The notes under the pieces are model-generated. The model ran no database searches. It saw only the letters and a list, made by a program, of their open reading frames with translations, and had not been told where the DNA came from. Positions 8,852 through 16,317 of a DNA stretch of 60,284 nucleotides are shown here, one piece after another (the first letter of the stretch is position 1; each line of letters starts with the position of its first letter). The translations under genes and the position numbers were made by a program. The DNA lies in NCBI GenBank assembly GCA_019638085.1, contig JAHBUL010000023.1, positions 1 to 60,284 of the forward strand, in the 5' to 3' direction. Origin of the DNA: Flavobacteriales bacterium. GTDB lineage: Bacteria; Bacteroidota; Bacteroidia; Flavobacteriales_F; PHOS-HE28.

Positions 8852-9694
8852 CTATTTGAGCTTGAAGTCCACAGGAATGGTGAAACGCACCTTTACGGCC
8901 TTACCGTTCATCTTGCCCGGATTCCACTTCGGCATGGACCGCACAGCACGCAATGCTTCCTTGTCCAAGCCTGGACTAACGCCTCGGCGCACCTTCACAT
9001 CATCCACGCTGCCATCCCGGTCCACGACGAATTCGATGAAGACCTTGCCTTGGATACCGGCGTCGAACTCCATATCGGGGTACTTGGTGTTCTTCTGCAA
9101 GAACTCATACATCTTGGCCATACCTCCGGGGAAGTCAGGCTGTTCCTGAACGGCCGCCAGATCATAGGTCTCTTCATCCACGGGCGGTGGAGGGGGAGGG
9201 GGAGCATCGATCTTCTCACCTTCCTGGGTGGTCGTACTGGCCGTGGTCGCGCTCAGGTCCTCCTGTGTGGGTGGGGGTGCTTCCACGGGTTCATCACTGG
9301 CCTCCACGGCCACGAACTGCACGGTTTCGATCTGCGGTTGTGCAGGCGGAACGATCTCCGGGGGCGGAGGTGGCTCGTCCGGTTGCTCATCTTCAAAGAG
9401 ATCCAGATTCACCTCCACGATCTTCACCTTCTCCGGTTCCGGTGCCTTATCCCCGACCTTCGACAGGATAAAGGGGGTGCCTACCACCACTCCAAAGAAT
9501 ATGATGGCGGCAACCATGGAAACACCCAATCGGCGGGTATATGACTGACGCAGGTCAAATGCACCATAGTCCTTGTTCCGCTCCGCAAAGACCAACTCGT
9601 TGCGGGTGCCCTGCAGGAGGTTCATCCACGTGGTGTCGAACGTGAGCAGAACGCTCAGGACGACCAGCACTACAACGATGATTATGAAGGGCAT
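8852..9694 (-). CDS. tonB: Energy transducer TonB
   Basis: A 280-residue TonB protein. It has a hydrophobic N-terminus (about 1-18), a short conserved loop with ERNKDYGAFDLRQ, a second membrane segment (about 57-77), a long proline- and glutamate-rich linker with PPPPPEIVPP and a run of seven prolines near 170, and a C-terminal TonB domain from about 190. That domain holds PDFPGGMAKMYEFL, FIEFVVDRDGSVDDV and MPKWNPGKMNGK. It starts 4 bp after exbD and is the last gene of the operon before a strong terminator. With ExbB and the two ExbD proteins it would form the proton-driven complex that powers TonB-dependent receptors. Confidence 0.93.
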   Translation of the reverse strand: MPFIIIVVVLVVLSVLLTFDTTWMNLLQGTRNELVFAERNKDYGAFDLRQSYTRRLGVSMVAAIIFFGVVVGTPFILSKVGDKAPEPEKVKIVEVNLDLFEDEQPDEPPPPPEIVPPAQPQIETVQFVAVEASDEPVEAPPPTQEDLSATTASTTTQEGEKIDAPPPPPPPVDEETYDLAAVQEQPDFPGGMAKMYEFLQKNTKYPDMEFDAGIQGKVFIEFVVDRDGSVDDVKVRRGVSPGLDKEALRAVRSMPKWNPGKMNGKAVKVRFTIPVDFKLK

Positions 9695-9698
9695 GCGC

Positions 9699-10325
9699 TC
9701 AGAATTTGAGTTTCTCTGCGTTCAACAATTCGAGCTCTACCGGCTTAATGGTATCCTGCACGGCATATTTGCCAATGCCACTGATATCCATGTCGTCCAC
9801 CATATCGATCATGTTGCGGTACTTGGCATCCTTGTCCGGCTTAATGATGACAAAGAGTGCTTCGGGTCGCTTTTGTACATTGTTCCGCAGGGTATCGTAG
9901 GCCACTTGGTCGATCTCGTCCGCGTTAAAGCGCCGACCTAGCTCCTGCACTTGATCGAAGGTACTCCGATTCTGCTCGATCAGGAAATTGGTGATCTTGC
10001 TGAAGTCGGTCCGGGTCAATTGGGTCTCCCCTTCCTTGAAGGCATCGCGATAGTACAGGATCTGGTCCTCCTTGGTGAGGAATATGGTGAGCGCATTGTT
10101 CACTTTCTCAAGCTCGGGTTTATTCGCTTCATCCTGAGGTACAGGGAAGGTGAGCTGCAGTGAAGAAGGCTGGTACATGGTAGTGGTAAGGATGAAGAAG
10201 GTCAGCAAGAGGAATGCCAGATCGACCAATGGGGTCATGTCGATATGGGTACTCCCCTTCTTGGCACGCTTCTTCTTGTGCCGGCCGCCGCCGCCGCCTT
10301 CGTCTCCTCCTGGTACTTCTGCCAT
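9699..10325 (-). CDS. exbD: Biopolymer transport protein ExbD
   Basis: A 208-residue ExbD/TolR-family protein of the TonB motor. The N-terminus is glycine-rich and strongly basic (HKKKRAKKG). The single membrane segment, about 32-53, begins DMTPLVDLAFLL, where Asp35 corresponds to the proton-carrying Asp of ExbD. The remainder is periplasmic and longer than in enterobacterial ExbD, as is usual in Bacteroidota. Four bases separate it from tonB. A different exbD lies directly upstream, so the motor probably uses two ExbD paralogues. Confidence 0.92.
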   Translation of the reverse strand: MAEVPGGDEGGGGGRHKKKRAKKGSTHIDMTPLVDLAFLLLTFFILTTTMYQPSSLQLTFPVPQDEANKPELEKVNNALTIFLTKEDQILYYRDAFKEGETQLTRTDFSKITNFLIEQNRSTFDQVQELGRRFNADEIDQVAYDTLRNNVQKRPEALFVIIKPDKDAKYRNMIDMVDDMDISGIGKYAVQDTIKPVELELLNAEKLKF

Positions 10326-10384
10326 GGTCGCTGGTTATCTACCGTGTTGAAGTGTCTCCTGTAGCATCCTGTACACCCATGTCC

Positions 10385-11074
10385 TCATTTGGTTGAAGGC
10401 GGTGCCGTCAACCGGCTTTCTTCCAGGTTCGTGATCATCTTGAAACGGTTGATCTTCACCGTTGGGCTCTGGAAGATCTTGATCACTTTGTTGATCACGG
10501 CATAGTTCACATTCCCGTCACCCTTCAAGGCCACGATCGGGTTCCGGCCCTCCGCCCCGCTGCTGAAGATAAGCTGTGTGACGCGGATCCAATCCAAGAG
10601 CTGGTTGTTCGTGCTATCGATGGGTATACCGGGCGATCGGTCGTCCACCTCGGTGCGGTCGGCAGCAGCATCGAGCTCCAGATACGCCGGAAGCTGTTGC
10701 ATGGGTATGCCAATGGAATTGAGGTTCACGAAGCGCTGCGTTTGCTCCGCATCGAAATCCAGCTTATACCGCTCGCCCATTTCCTTGAGCACCTCCCTGC
10801 GTACTTTCTTGTCCGTAAAATCCCAGAACACCCTTCCGGCACTATCCACGATCACCGTCATCAAATTCTCGGTGGGGATGGGCGATTGGCTCCGGCTGGT
10901 AGGGATATCAACCACCACGGCTTCCTCGGGGCGGAACTGCGCGGTGAGCATGAAAAAGGTGACCAACAAGAAGCCGAGGTCCACCAAAGGGGTCATATCC
11001 ATCCTTGGATTTGACCGGGGCATCTTGATCTTTGCCATGCCTGGTTCTGGTTTTCCTTGATCGGTTTGTGACAT
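10385..11074 (-). CDS. exbD: Biopolymer transport protein ExbD (paralogue)
   Basis: A 229-residue ExbD/TolR protein. The membrane segment at about 28-48 carries DMTPLVDLGFLLVTF with the conserved Asp32, and a periplasmic domain follows. An ATG at codon 13 (MAKIKMPR) is an alternative start. The periplasmic part is only distantly similar to the second ExbD downstream, so the two are not recent duplicates. The gene follows exbB by 27 bp and precedes the next exbD by 59 bp. Paired exbD genes between exbB and tonB are typical of Flavobacteriia. Confidence 0.9.
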   Translation of the reverse strand: MSQTDQGKPEPGMAKIKMPRSNPRMDMTPLVDLGFLLVTFFMLTAQFRPEEAVVVDIPTSRSQSPIPTENLMTVIVDSAGRVFWDFTDKKVRREVLKEMGERYKLDFDAEQTQRFVNLNSIGIPMQQLPAYLELDAAADRTEVDDRSPGIPIDSTNNQLLDWIRVTQLIFSSGAEGRNPIVALKGDGNVNYAVINKVIKIFQSPTVKINRFKMITNLEESRLTAPPSTK

Positions 11075-11101
11075 CCCCGCACGTTGCCGTGCAGAGCGCT
11101 C

Positions 11102-11914
11102 TTACTTGTAGTTGGCCAATGTTTGGCTTACGCTGAACCCAGCCTCATCGATGCCATGGGTGATGCCATCGATCTTGGTGCTGAAGTAGTTGAACATGAT
11201 GATACCAAGGGCCGAACCCGCAACACCCAATGCCGTGTTGATCAGGGCCTCCGAAATACCGGTGGAAAGCGCAGTGGCATCCGGTGTGCCGGAAGTGGCC
11301 ATGGCGCTGAACGCCCGGATCATCCCCAGTACGGTACCGATCAGACCCAAGAGCGTGCTCACACTTGCGCAGGTGGAAAGGATCACGAGGTTCTTGCTCA
11401 GCATGGGCAATTCCAAGGCCGTGGCCTCTTCGATCTCCTGCTTCACGATGTTGATCTTGGTCTCTTTATCCAGGGTGCCATCGTTGATCACGGTCTTGTA
11501 CTTCACCAGTCCGCTGCGCATCACGTTGGCCACGCTGCCCTGTTGCTCGTCGCACACGGTCATCGCCTCGTCTACACGATCCGTGGCCAGGAGCTGGCGC
11601 ACATTGTGGAGGAACTCATCCACGCGGCCTTTGCCTGAGGCACGGCTCAAGGTGATGAAGCGCTCGATGGAGAAGATGAGGATCAGCAAGAACACCGTTA
11701 CCAGGATCGGAACAATGAAACCGCCCTTGTGGATCAGACCGAAGGTATGGGCCGGATTCTCGGCCACTGGATGCCCGTGGATCGGATCGCCACCTTCGAA
11801 GTTGGCCGGGTCGCCGAGCACGAACATGTAGAAAAGTATGCTGACGCCGAGGGCCAAGGGAAAGGCCAAGGCCACGAACAGGCTGGATAACTTTCCGGAT
11901 TTACGTGTGCTCAT
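11102..11914 (-). CDS. exbB: ExbB/TolQ/MotA proton channel
   Basis: A 270-residue inner-membrane protein of the MotA/TolQ/ExbB channel family, with predicted membrane segments at about 11-33, 66-86, 176-199 and 222-245. The last two contain the channel motif, here STLLGLIGTVLGMIRAF followed by ISEALINTALG. It is first in the exbB-exbD-exbD-tonB operon. The extra N-terminal segment relative to E. coli ExbB is normal for Bacteroidota. A TATGTTTG -7-like element lies about 87 bp upstream at 12001-12008, so the operon probably starts there. Confidence 0.93.
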   Translation of the reverse strand: MSTRKSGKLSSLFVALAFPLALGVSILFYMFVLGDPANFEGGDPIHGHPVAENPAHTFGLIHKGGFIVPILVTVFLLILIFSIERFITLSRASGKGRVDEFLHNVRQLLATDRVDEAMTVCDEQQGSVANVMRSGLVKYKTVINDGTLDKETKINIVKQEIEEATALELPMLSKNLVILSTCASVSTLLGLIGTVLGMIRAFSAMATSGTPDATALSTGISEALINTALGVAGSALGIIMFNYFSTKIDGITHGIDEAGFSVSQTLANYK

Positions 11915-12000
11915 TTAAGGAGGGTTTCTTGGTTGAGTAGCTCAATGGCTTGTTCGTTACGTGTAGTATGGACGACCCCAAACCGGGGATCAGAGGGGCG

Positions 12001-12008
12001 CAAACATA
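12001..12008 (-). promoter_or_regulatory. Bacteroidota-type -7 element for the exbB operon
   Basis: Read on the minus strand this is TATGTTTG, an exact TAnnTTTG match, about 87 bp upstream of exbB. A -33 TTG at the normal spacing is not obvious. The rest of the 391-bp divergent spacer (11915-12305) holds no gene that I can support. Confidence 0.45.
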
Positions 12009-12252
12009 GGAAGTTCATCCTTTTCATGGACCGTTCACCCCACAAAGCCTGTGAAAGAATTTCAAAGCCCCGTTGAATGGTGAACCAACGCAGGCCAATG
12101 CCGATCCTTGTTCAGGCCCGGATGCAAAGGCTAGGAACGGTACCGTAGCGACAAGGAGCGGCAGCGATCTACCACCTGCGGTCCTGGCCATGCTTGGCTG
12201 CTCGGGTCGGTATGCCCCTTGGATCAGGAATCCGAGATTAACAAATCAATCG

Positions 12253-12285
12253 TTGTGGAAATATCTTCCATGGTAACTATATTTG
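12253..12285 (+). promoter_or_regulatory. Bacteroidota promoter for the pirin-YceI pair
   Basis: TTG at 12253-12255 and TATATTTG at 12278-12285 match the -33 and -7 consensus of Bacteroidota promoters, with 22 bases between the TTG and the -7 octamer. The pirin ATG follows 20 bp after the -7 element. Confidence 0.7.
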
Positions 12286-12305
12286 TCCAACCAAAGCCAA
12301 GTGTA

Positions 12306-13046
12306 ATGAGCACCTCTACCATACCCGGAACGATCACCGTACATAAAGCGAACAGCCGCGGACATGCCGATCATGGTTGGTTGGACGCGTGGCATTCATT
12401 CAGCTTTGCCAGTTGGCACAACCCGGAGCGTATGCACTTCGGCGCGCTGCGTGTGCTGAACGACGACACCATTGCCGCCGGGAAGGGCTTCGGGACGCAT
12501 CCGCACGACAACATGGAGATCATCACCATCGTGACCGAAGGTGCCCTGATGCACAAGGACAGCATGGGCAACGAAGGCATCATCAAGGCCGGTGACGTGC
12601 AGGTGATGAGCGCCGGCACAGGGGTCCGTCACAGCGAGTTCAATCCGGACCCGGAGCACCGCACGAAGCTCTTCCAGGTCTGGCTTTTCCCTCGCCAGCG
12701 CAATGCCACGCCGCGCTACGACCAGATCACGTTGGACCCCAAGGATCGTGTGAACAAATTCCAGCAGATCGTTTCGCCCGATCCGAACGATGCCGGCACC
12801 TGGATCGGGCAGGACGCCTGGTTCCAGCTCGGCAAGTTCGACGGCGGCCGCACGGAGCGCTACGCGATCAAGCGCGAGGGCAACGGTGTCTACGCCATGG
12901 TTGTGTCGGGCAGCGCTGAAATACACGGACAACCGCTCTCCACACGTGATGCCATTGGCATCAGTGCCGTGGATGATCTGGAGATCAAGACAGGCCCCGA
13001 AGGCGCAGAACTGCTGCTGATCGACGTGCCGATGGAATTCAACTGA
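12306..13046 (+). CDS. Pirin-family protein
   Basis: A 246-residue cupin of the pirin family. Metal-ligand positions are conserved: GFGTHPHDNMEI gives His65 and His67, and GVRHSEFN gives His109 and Glu111 from this start. The early block HGWLDAWHSFSF is diagnostic. Bacterial pirins are iron-binding proteins, some with quercetinase activity or a redox-sensing role; the substrate here is unknown. The frame is open to 12219, but the ATG at 12306 follows a well-formed promoter, so that start is preferred. A yceI gene follows 34 bp downstream, and the two probably share a transcript. Confidence 0.92.
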   Translation: MSTSTIPGTITVHKANSRGHADHGWLDAWHSFSFASWHNPERMHFGALRVLNDDTIAAGKGFGTHPHDNMEIITIVTEGALMHKDSMGNEGIIKAGDVQVMSAGTGVRHSEFNPDPEHRTKLFQVWLFPRQRNATPRYDQITLDPKDRVNKFQQIVSPDPNDAGTWIGQDAWFQLGKFDGGRTERYAIKREGNGVYAMVVSGSAEIHGQPLSTRDAIGISAVDDLEIKTGPEGAELLLIDVPMEFN

Positions 13047-13080
13047 ACAGAACGAACAACAAATAAAACCCCTAAGAAAA

Positions 13081-13632
13081 ATGGAAACAGCTACAGCACA
13101 ACGCGTAAAATGGACCATCGACCCCGTACACAGTGACATCCAGTTCAAGGTGAGACACATGATGATCTCCACCGTGACCGGAAGCTTCCAAAAGTTCGAT
13201 GCCGACATTGAAGTATTGGGAGATGACCTCAGCACCGCCAAGGTGGAATTCCGGGCGGATGCGGACAGCATCACCACCAACAACGAGCAACGCGACAGCC
13301 ACCTGAAGAGCGCCGACTTTTTCGGTGCCGCAGACCACCCGCAGGTCACCTTCAAAATGAAGCGTGCGGAATCCGTGGACAAGGATGGAAGCTGGACGCT
13401 CTACGGTGACCTCGCCATGAACGGCAAGACCAAGGAGGTGAAGCTGGACGTGGAATGGGGCGGCGTGATGAAGGACCCCTACGGCAACACCAAGGCAGGT
13501 GTAAGCGTGCACGGCAAGATCAACCGCAAGGATTGGGGCCTGAACTGGAACACGGCGCTTGAGTCCGGCGGCGTGCTGGTGAGCGACGAGGTGCGCATCG
13601 CCTGCGAAGTGCAGCTGGTGAAGCAGGGCTGA
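13081..13632 (+). CDS. YceI-family protein
   Basis: A 183-residue protein of the YceI family, a lipocalin-like beta barrel that binds polyisoprenoid-type lipids. The conserved opening WTIDPVHSDIQFKVRHMM, the central SITTNNEQRDSHLKS and the KTKEVKLDVE strand are visible. Unlike E. coli YceI it has no signal peptide, which is common for Bacteroidota members, so it is probably cytoplasmic. It lies 34 bp after pirin. A pairing of pirin and YceI is suggestive of stress or redox functions, but that is inference. Confidence 0.9.
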   Translation: METATAQRVKWTIDPVHSDIQFKVRHMMISTVTGSFQKFDADIEVLGDDLSTAKVEFRADADSITTNNEQRDSHLKSADFFGAADHPQVTFKMKRAESVDKDGSWTLYGDLAMNGKTKEVKLDVEWGGVMKDPYGNTKAGVSVHGKINRKDWGLNWNTALESGGVLVSDEVRIACEVQLVKQG

Positions 13633-13660
13633 GTTGGAGGTGTTTGAGAAGTCGTGAGTC

Positions 13661-13708
13661 CGGGAGTCCTGGGTCGTAAGTCCGACTCAGGACTCCCGAC
13701 CCAGGACT
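13661..13708. repeat. Imperfect palindromic intergenic element
   Basis: The spacer contains AGTCCTGGGTCG at 13665-13676 and its exact complement at 13697-13708. Several overlapping partial copies of GAGTCC and GGACT lie around them. It can fold into alternative hairpins. It follows yceI and may end its transcript, although no T-run is present. In style it resembles the 1494-1619 element: short words repeated in both orientations. Confidence 0.5.
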
Positions 13709-13739
13709 GCAGGACTGCACTCCCCCCTACCTTCACGCC

Positions 13740-14486
13740 GTGAAAAAGATCAACGACACCACCATCGCCCTCCTGATCGACGGCGATAACGCGGCCCCGC
13801 GCCGCTTGGCACCCATTCTGGAGGAAGTCTCCAAAAAGGGCACCATCACCATCAGGCGCATCTATGGCGATTGGACCACCACCGGCATGAGCGGCTGGAA
13901 GGACCTCTTGAACGCCAACGCCATCCAGCCCGTGCAGCAATTCGCCTACACCAAGGGCAAGAACAGCACGGACAGCGCGCTCATCATCGATGCCATGGAC
14001 ATCCTCCACGGCGGCATGGTGGACGCCTTCTGCATCGTAAGCAGCGACAGCGACTACACCCGCTTGGCCACCCGGCTTCGCGAAGCCGGCCTCTTTGTAA
14101 TGGGCGTGGGCGAAAAGAAGACCCCCGATGCGTTCGTGCAGGCCTGCGAGCGCTTCATCTACGTAGAGAACCTCGACGTTCATGATGAACCGAAGAGCAG
14201 CACGAGCACCGGGTCCAAATCCGCCAGGAAGAAAACCACCACGGCATTATCGGCCAACACCTCCTTGATGCGCAAGCTCCGCAAGGCCTTTGACATCGCC
14301 AAGGGAGAAGAGGATGAGGTTTCATTGAGCCTGATCGGCCAAGCGCTGCGGCGATTGGACCCCAGCTTCGACCCGCGCAGCTATGGACATGCCTCACTCT
14401 CCTCACTGATCAACGCCCTGAAGGACAAAGTGGAGACCCGCCGCGAGGAAAAGGGGAATACGGTGATGGTGCGGTTCAAGAGTTGA
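13740..14486 (+). CDS. NYN-domain ribonuclease-like protein with OST-HTH domain
   Basis: A 248-residue protein of the LabA/DUF88-like group. Residues 8-150 are a NYN (PIN-like) domain with the expected acidic residues: LLIDGDN (Asp14, Asp16), STDSALIIDAMD (Asp78, Asp84) and SSDSD (Asp103, Asp105). A lysine- and serine-rich linker follows. Residues about 170-248 match the OST-HTH/LOTUS domain, which binds RNA in other proteins. The combination suggests an RNA-cleaving or RNA-binding role in the cytoplasm. The start is GTG. A TACCTTCA element ends only 4 bp before it, so the mRNA may be leaderless or nearly so. Confidence 0.88.
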   Translation: MKKINDTTIALLIDGDNAAPRRLAPILEEVSKKGTITIRRIYGDWTTTGMSGWKDLLNANAIQPVQQFAYTKGKNSTDSALIIDAMDILHGGMVDAFCIVSSDSDYTRLATRLREAGLFVMGVGEKKTPDAFVQACERFIYVENLDVHDEPKSSTSTGSKSARKKTTTALSANTSLMRKLRKAFDIAKGEEDEVSLSLIGQALRRLDPSFDPRSYGHASLSSLINALKDKVETRREEKGNTVMVRFKS

Positions 14487-14527
14487 GGTAGCACGTTGCG
14501 AAGACGCTTTCGCTCGTTCGGCTCCAC

Positions 14528-14557
14528 ATGTATAGAAAACAGCCTTTTTCTATACAT
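14528..14557. repeat. Perfect 12-bp hairpin with TGTATAG arms
   Basis: Arms 14528-14539 and 14546-14557 are exact complements (ATGTATAGAAAA) with a 6-base loop. A third ATGTATAG half-site follows at about 14570. The hairpin is 41 bp after the NYN gene and AT-rich against a GC-rich background. It could be a terminator, with a T-run inside the second arm, or an operator. Confidence 0.55.
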
Positions 14558-14668
14558 ATCGCGATGAACATGTATAGTTTTAGGCAACTTCCTTGTGATG
14601 AGGATGTTGCGTGCCTGAGCGGGATAGCTTGGAAGGCGCTTTTCACCTGAAGTTCAAAAGCGGATGGA

Positions 14669-14702
14669 GCTTTTATACTTTATGGCCTGAAAGTATAAAA
14701 GC
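14669..14702. repeat. Perfect 13-bp inverted repeat
   Basis: GCTTTTATACTTT at 14669-14681 is repeated as its exact complement at 14690-14702 around an 8-base loop. It lies 97 bp before the aminopeptidase P start. Together with the 14528-14557 hairpin it accounts for most of the 312-bp spacer 14487-14798, which holds no gene. Confidence 0.6.
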
Positions 14703-14798
14703 GGGTAACCTAGGGTTTGGAATGCGGCGTTCACTTGCCTCTTTTCCGAACATCCCATCCGCGCCTTTCTACCTTCGCACCTCCTACACCGAACGATC

Positions 14799-16109
14799 AT
14801 GCGCTATACCCCCCTCGCCGCCGCCACCTACCGTGAACACCGTGCCCGTTTCCGCAAGGCCATGGAAAAGGGTGGGCTCGCCGTCTTCCACAGCAACGAC
14901 ATCATGCCCACCAGCGCGGACGGCACCATGCCCTTCCACCAGGCGGCGGACATCTTCCACCTCAGCGGCATCGATCAAGAGGAGACCGTGCTGCTGCTCT
15001 TTCCGGACGCTTTCGATCCGAAGGACCGCGAGATCCTCTTCGTCCGCGAGACCAGCCCCAGCATCGCCATTTGGGAAGGTGCGAAGCTGACGCAGCAGCA
15101 GGCCACCGCGCAGAGCGGCATCGCCACCGTGCTGTGGACCAGCAGCTACGAGGCCACCTTGCAGCGCTTGCTTCCGCAGGCGAAAAGCATCTACCTCAAC
15201 AGCAACGAGCACCTGCGCCAAGGCAATGAAGTGGAAACCCGCGAGGAGCGCAAGAACAAGGAACTGCGCGCCAAGTATCCCTTGTACGAAGTGAAGCGCA
15301 GCGCACCGATCATGCACCGCATCCGCTCACGGAAGACGGCCGAGGAGATCGCGCAGATCCAGAACGCGGTGAACATTACCGCCAAGGCCTTCCAGCGCGT
15401 GTTGCAATTCGTGAAGCCCGGCGTGAAGGAGTACGAGATCGAAGCGGAGATCACGCATGAGTTCCTGCGCAACGGCTCGCGCGGGCATGCCTACACGCCG
15501 ATCATCGCCAGCGGATACAACGCCTGCGTACTGCACTACATCACCAACGACGATACCTGCAAGGACGGCGATGTGATCCTGATGGACTTCGGTTGCGAAT
15601 ACGGCGGTTACGCAAGTGACCTCAGCCGCAGCATCCCGGTGAACGGCAAGTTCTCCCCGCGCCAACGCGATGTGTACAACGCCGTGCTGAACGTGCAGAA
15701 GGAAGCCACGAAGCTCTTGCTCCCGGGCGTCTTCCTCGGCGACTACCACAAGCAGGTGGGCGAGCTGATGGAAAAGGAACTGATCGGTCTCGGCCTGCTG
15801 GACAAGGACGAAGTGGCGACGCAGGATCCCGAAAAGCCGCTGTACAAAAAGTACTTCATGCACGGCACCAGCCACTTCCTCGGCATCGATGTGCATGATG
15901 TGGGCCTCTGGCACGAGCCGATCACGGAAGGCATGGTCTTCACCGTGGAGCCGGGCATCTACATCCCGGAGGAAAACCTCGGCATCCGCATCGAGAACAA
16001 CATCGTGGTGACCAAGGATGGTCAAGATGACCTCTTCAAGGACATCCCAAGGGAAGTGGAGGAGATCGAGGCGCTGATGGCGAAGGGGAAGAAGAAAGCG
16101 GTGGCGTAA
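14799..16109 (+). CDS. pepP: Xaa-Pro aminopeptidase (peptidase M24B)
   Basis: A 436-residue aminopeptidase P that removes the N-terminal residue from peptides with proline at position two. Residues 1-170 form the N-terminal creatinase-like domain. The pita-bread catalytic domain keeps the five dinuclear-metal ligands: Asp263 and Asp274 in MDFGCEYGGYASDLSRS, His359 in HGTSHFLGID, Glu384 in VEPGIYI and Glu399 in RIENNIV. Length is close to E. coli PepP. A TACCTTCG element at 14770-14777 is a plausible -7 element, 21 bp upstream of the ATG. The protein has no signal peptide and should be cytoplasmic. Confidence 0.95.
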   Translation: MRYTPLAAATYREHRARFRKAMEKGGLAVFHSNDIMPTSADGTMPFHQAADIFHLSGIDQEETVLLLFPDAFDPKDREILFVRETSPSIAIWEGAKLTQQQATAQSGIATVLWTSSYEATLQRLLPQAKSIYLNSNEHLRQGNEVETREERKNKELRAKYPLYEVKRSAPIMHRIRSRKTAEEIAQIQNAVNITAKAFQRVLQFVKPGVKEYEIEAEITHEFLRNGSRGHAYTPIIASGYNACVLHYITNDDTCKDGDVILMDFGCEYGGYASDLSRSIPVNGKFSPRQRDVYNAVLNVQKEATKLLLPGVFLGDYHKQVGELMEKELIGLGLLDKDEVATQDPEKPLYKKYFMHGTSHFLGIDVHDVGLWHEPITEGMVFTVEPGIYIPEENLGIRIENNIVVTKDGQDDLFKDIPREVEEIEALMAKGKKKAVA

Positions 16110-16317
16110 GGTCGCTTCCGCGCAGCGGAAACATCCGTGCGATCTGCAGTTTTCTCCTGTATCAAGGTATCGGATAGGTGGCGATAGCGCCGGTGGAAGC
16201 TCAGCGGGAGATGCAGCTGAACGGTAATTGTCGACCTTTCCCCGGAAGATCCTTTTCCGCGTGTTGCGGTCAACATGAAATATCTTCGCCGCCTTGCTGT
16301 TGTTACAGCACGCCGAT

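Noticed and set aside
12073..12276. 67-codon frame upstream of pirin
   Set aside because: It overlaps the pirin promoter and has no recognisable protein features.
16116..16130. TTCCGC/GCGGAA hairpin after pepP as a terminator
   Set aside because: Only a 6-bp stem with a 3-base loop and no T-run; too weak to annotate.
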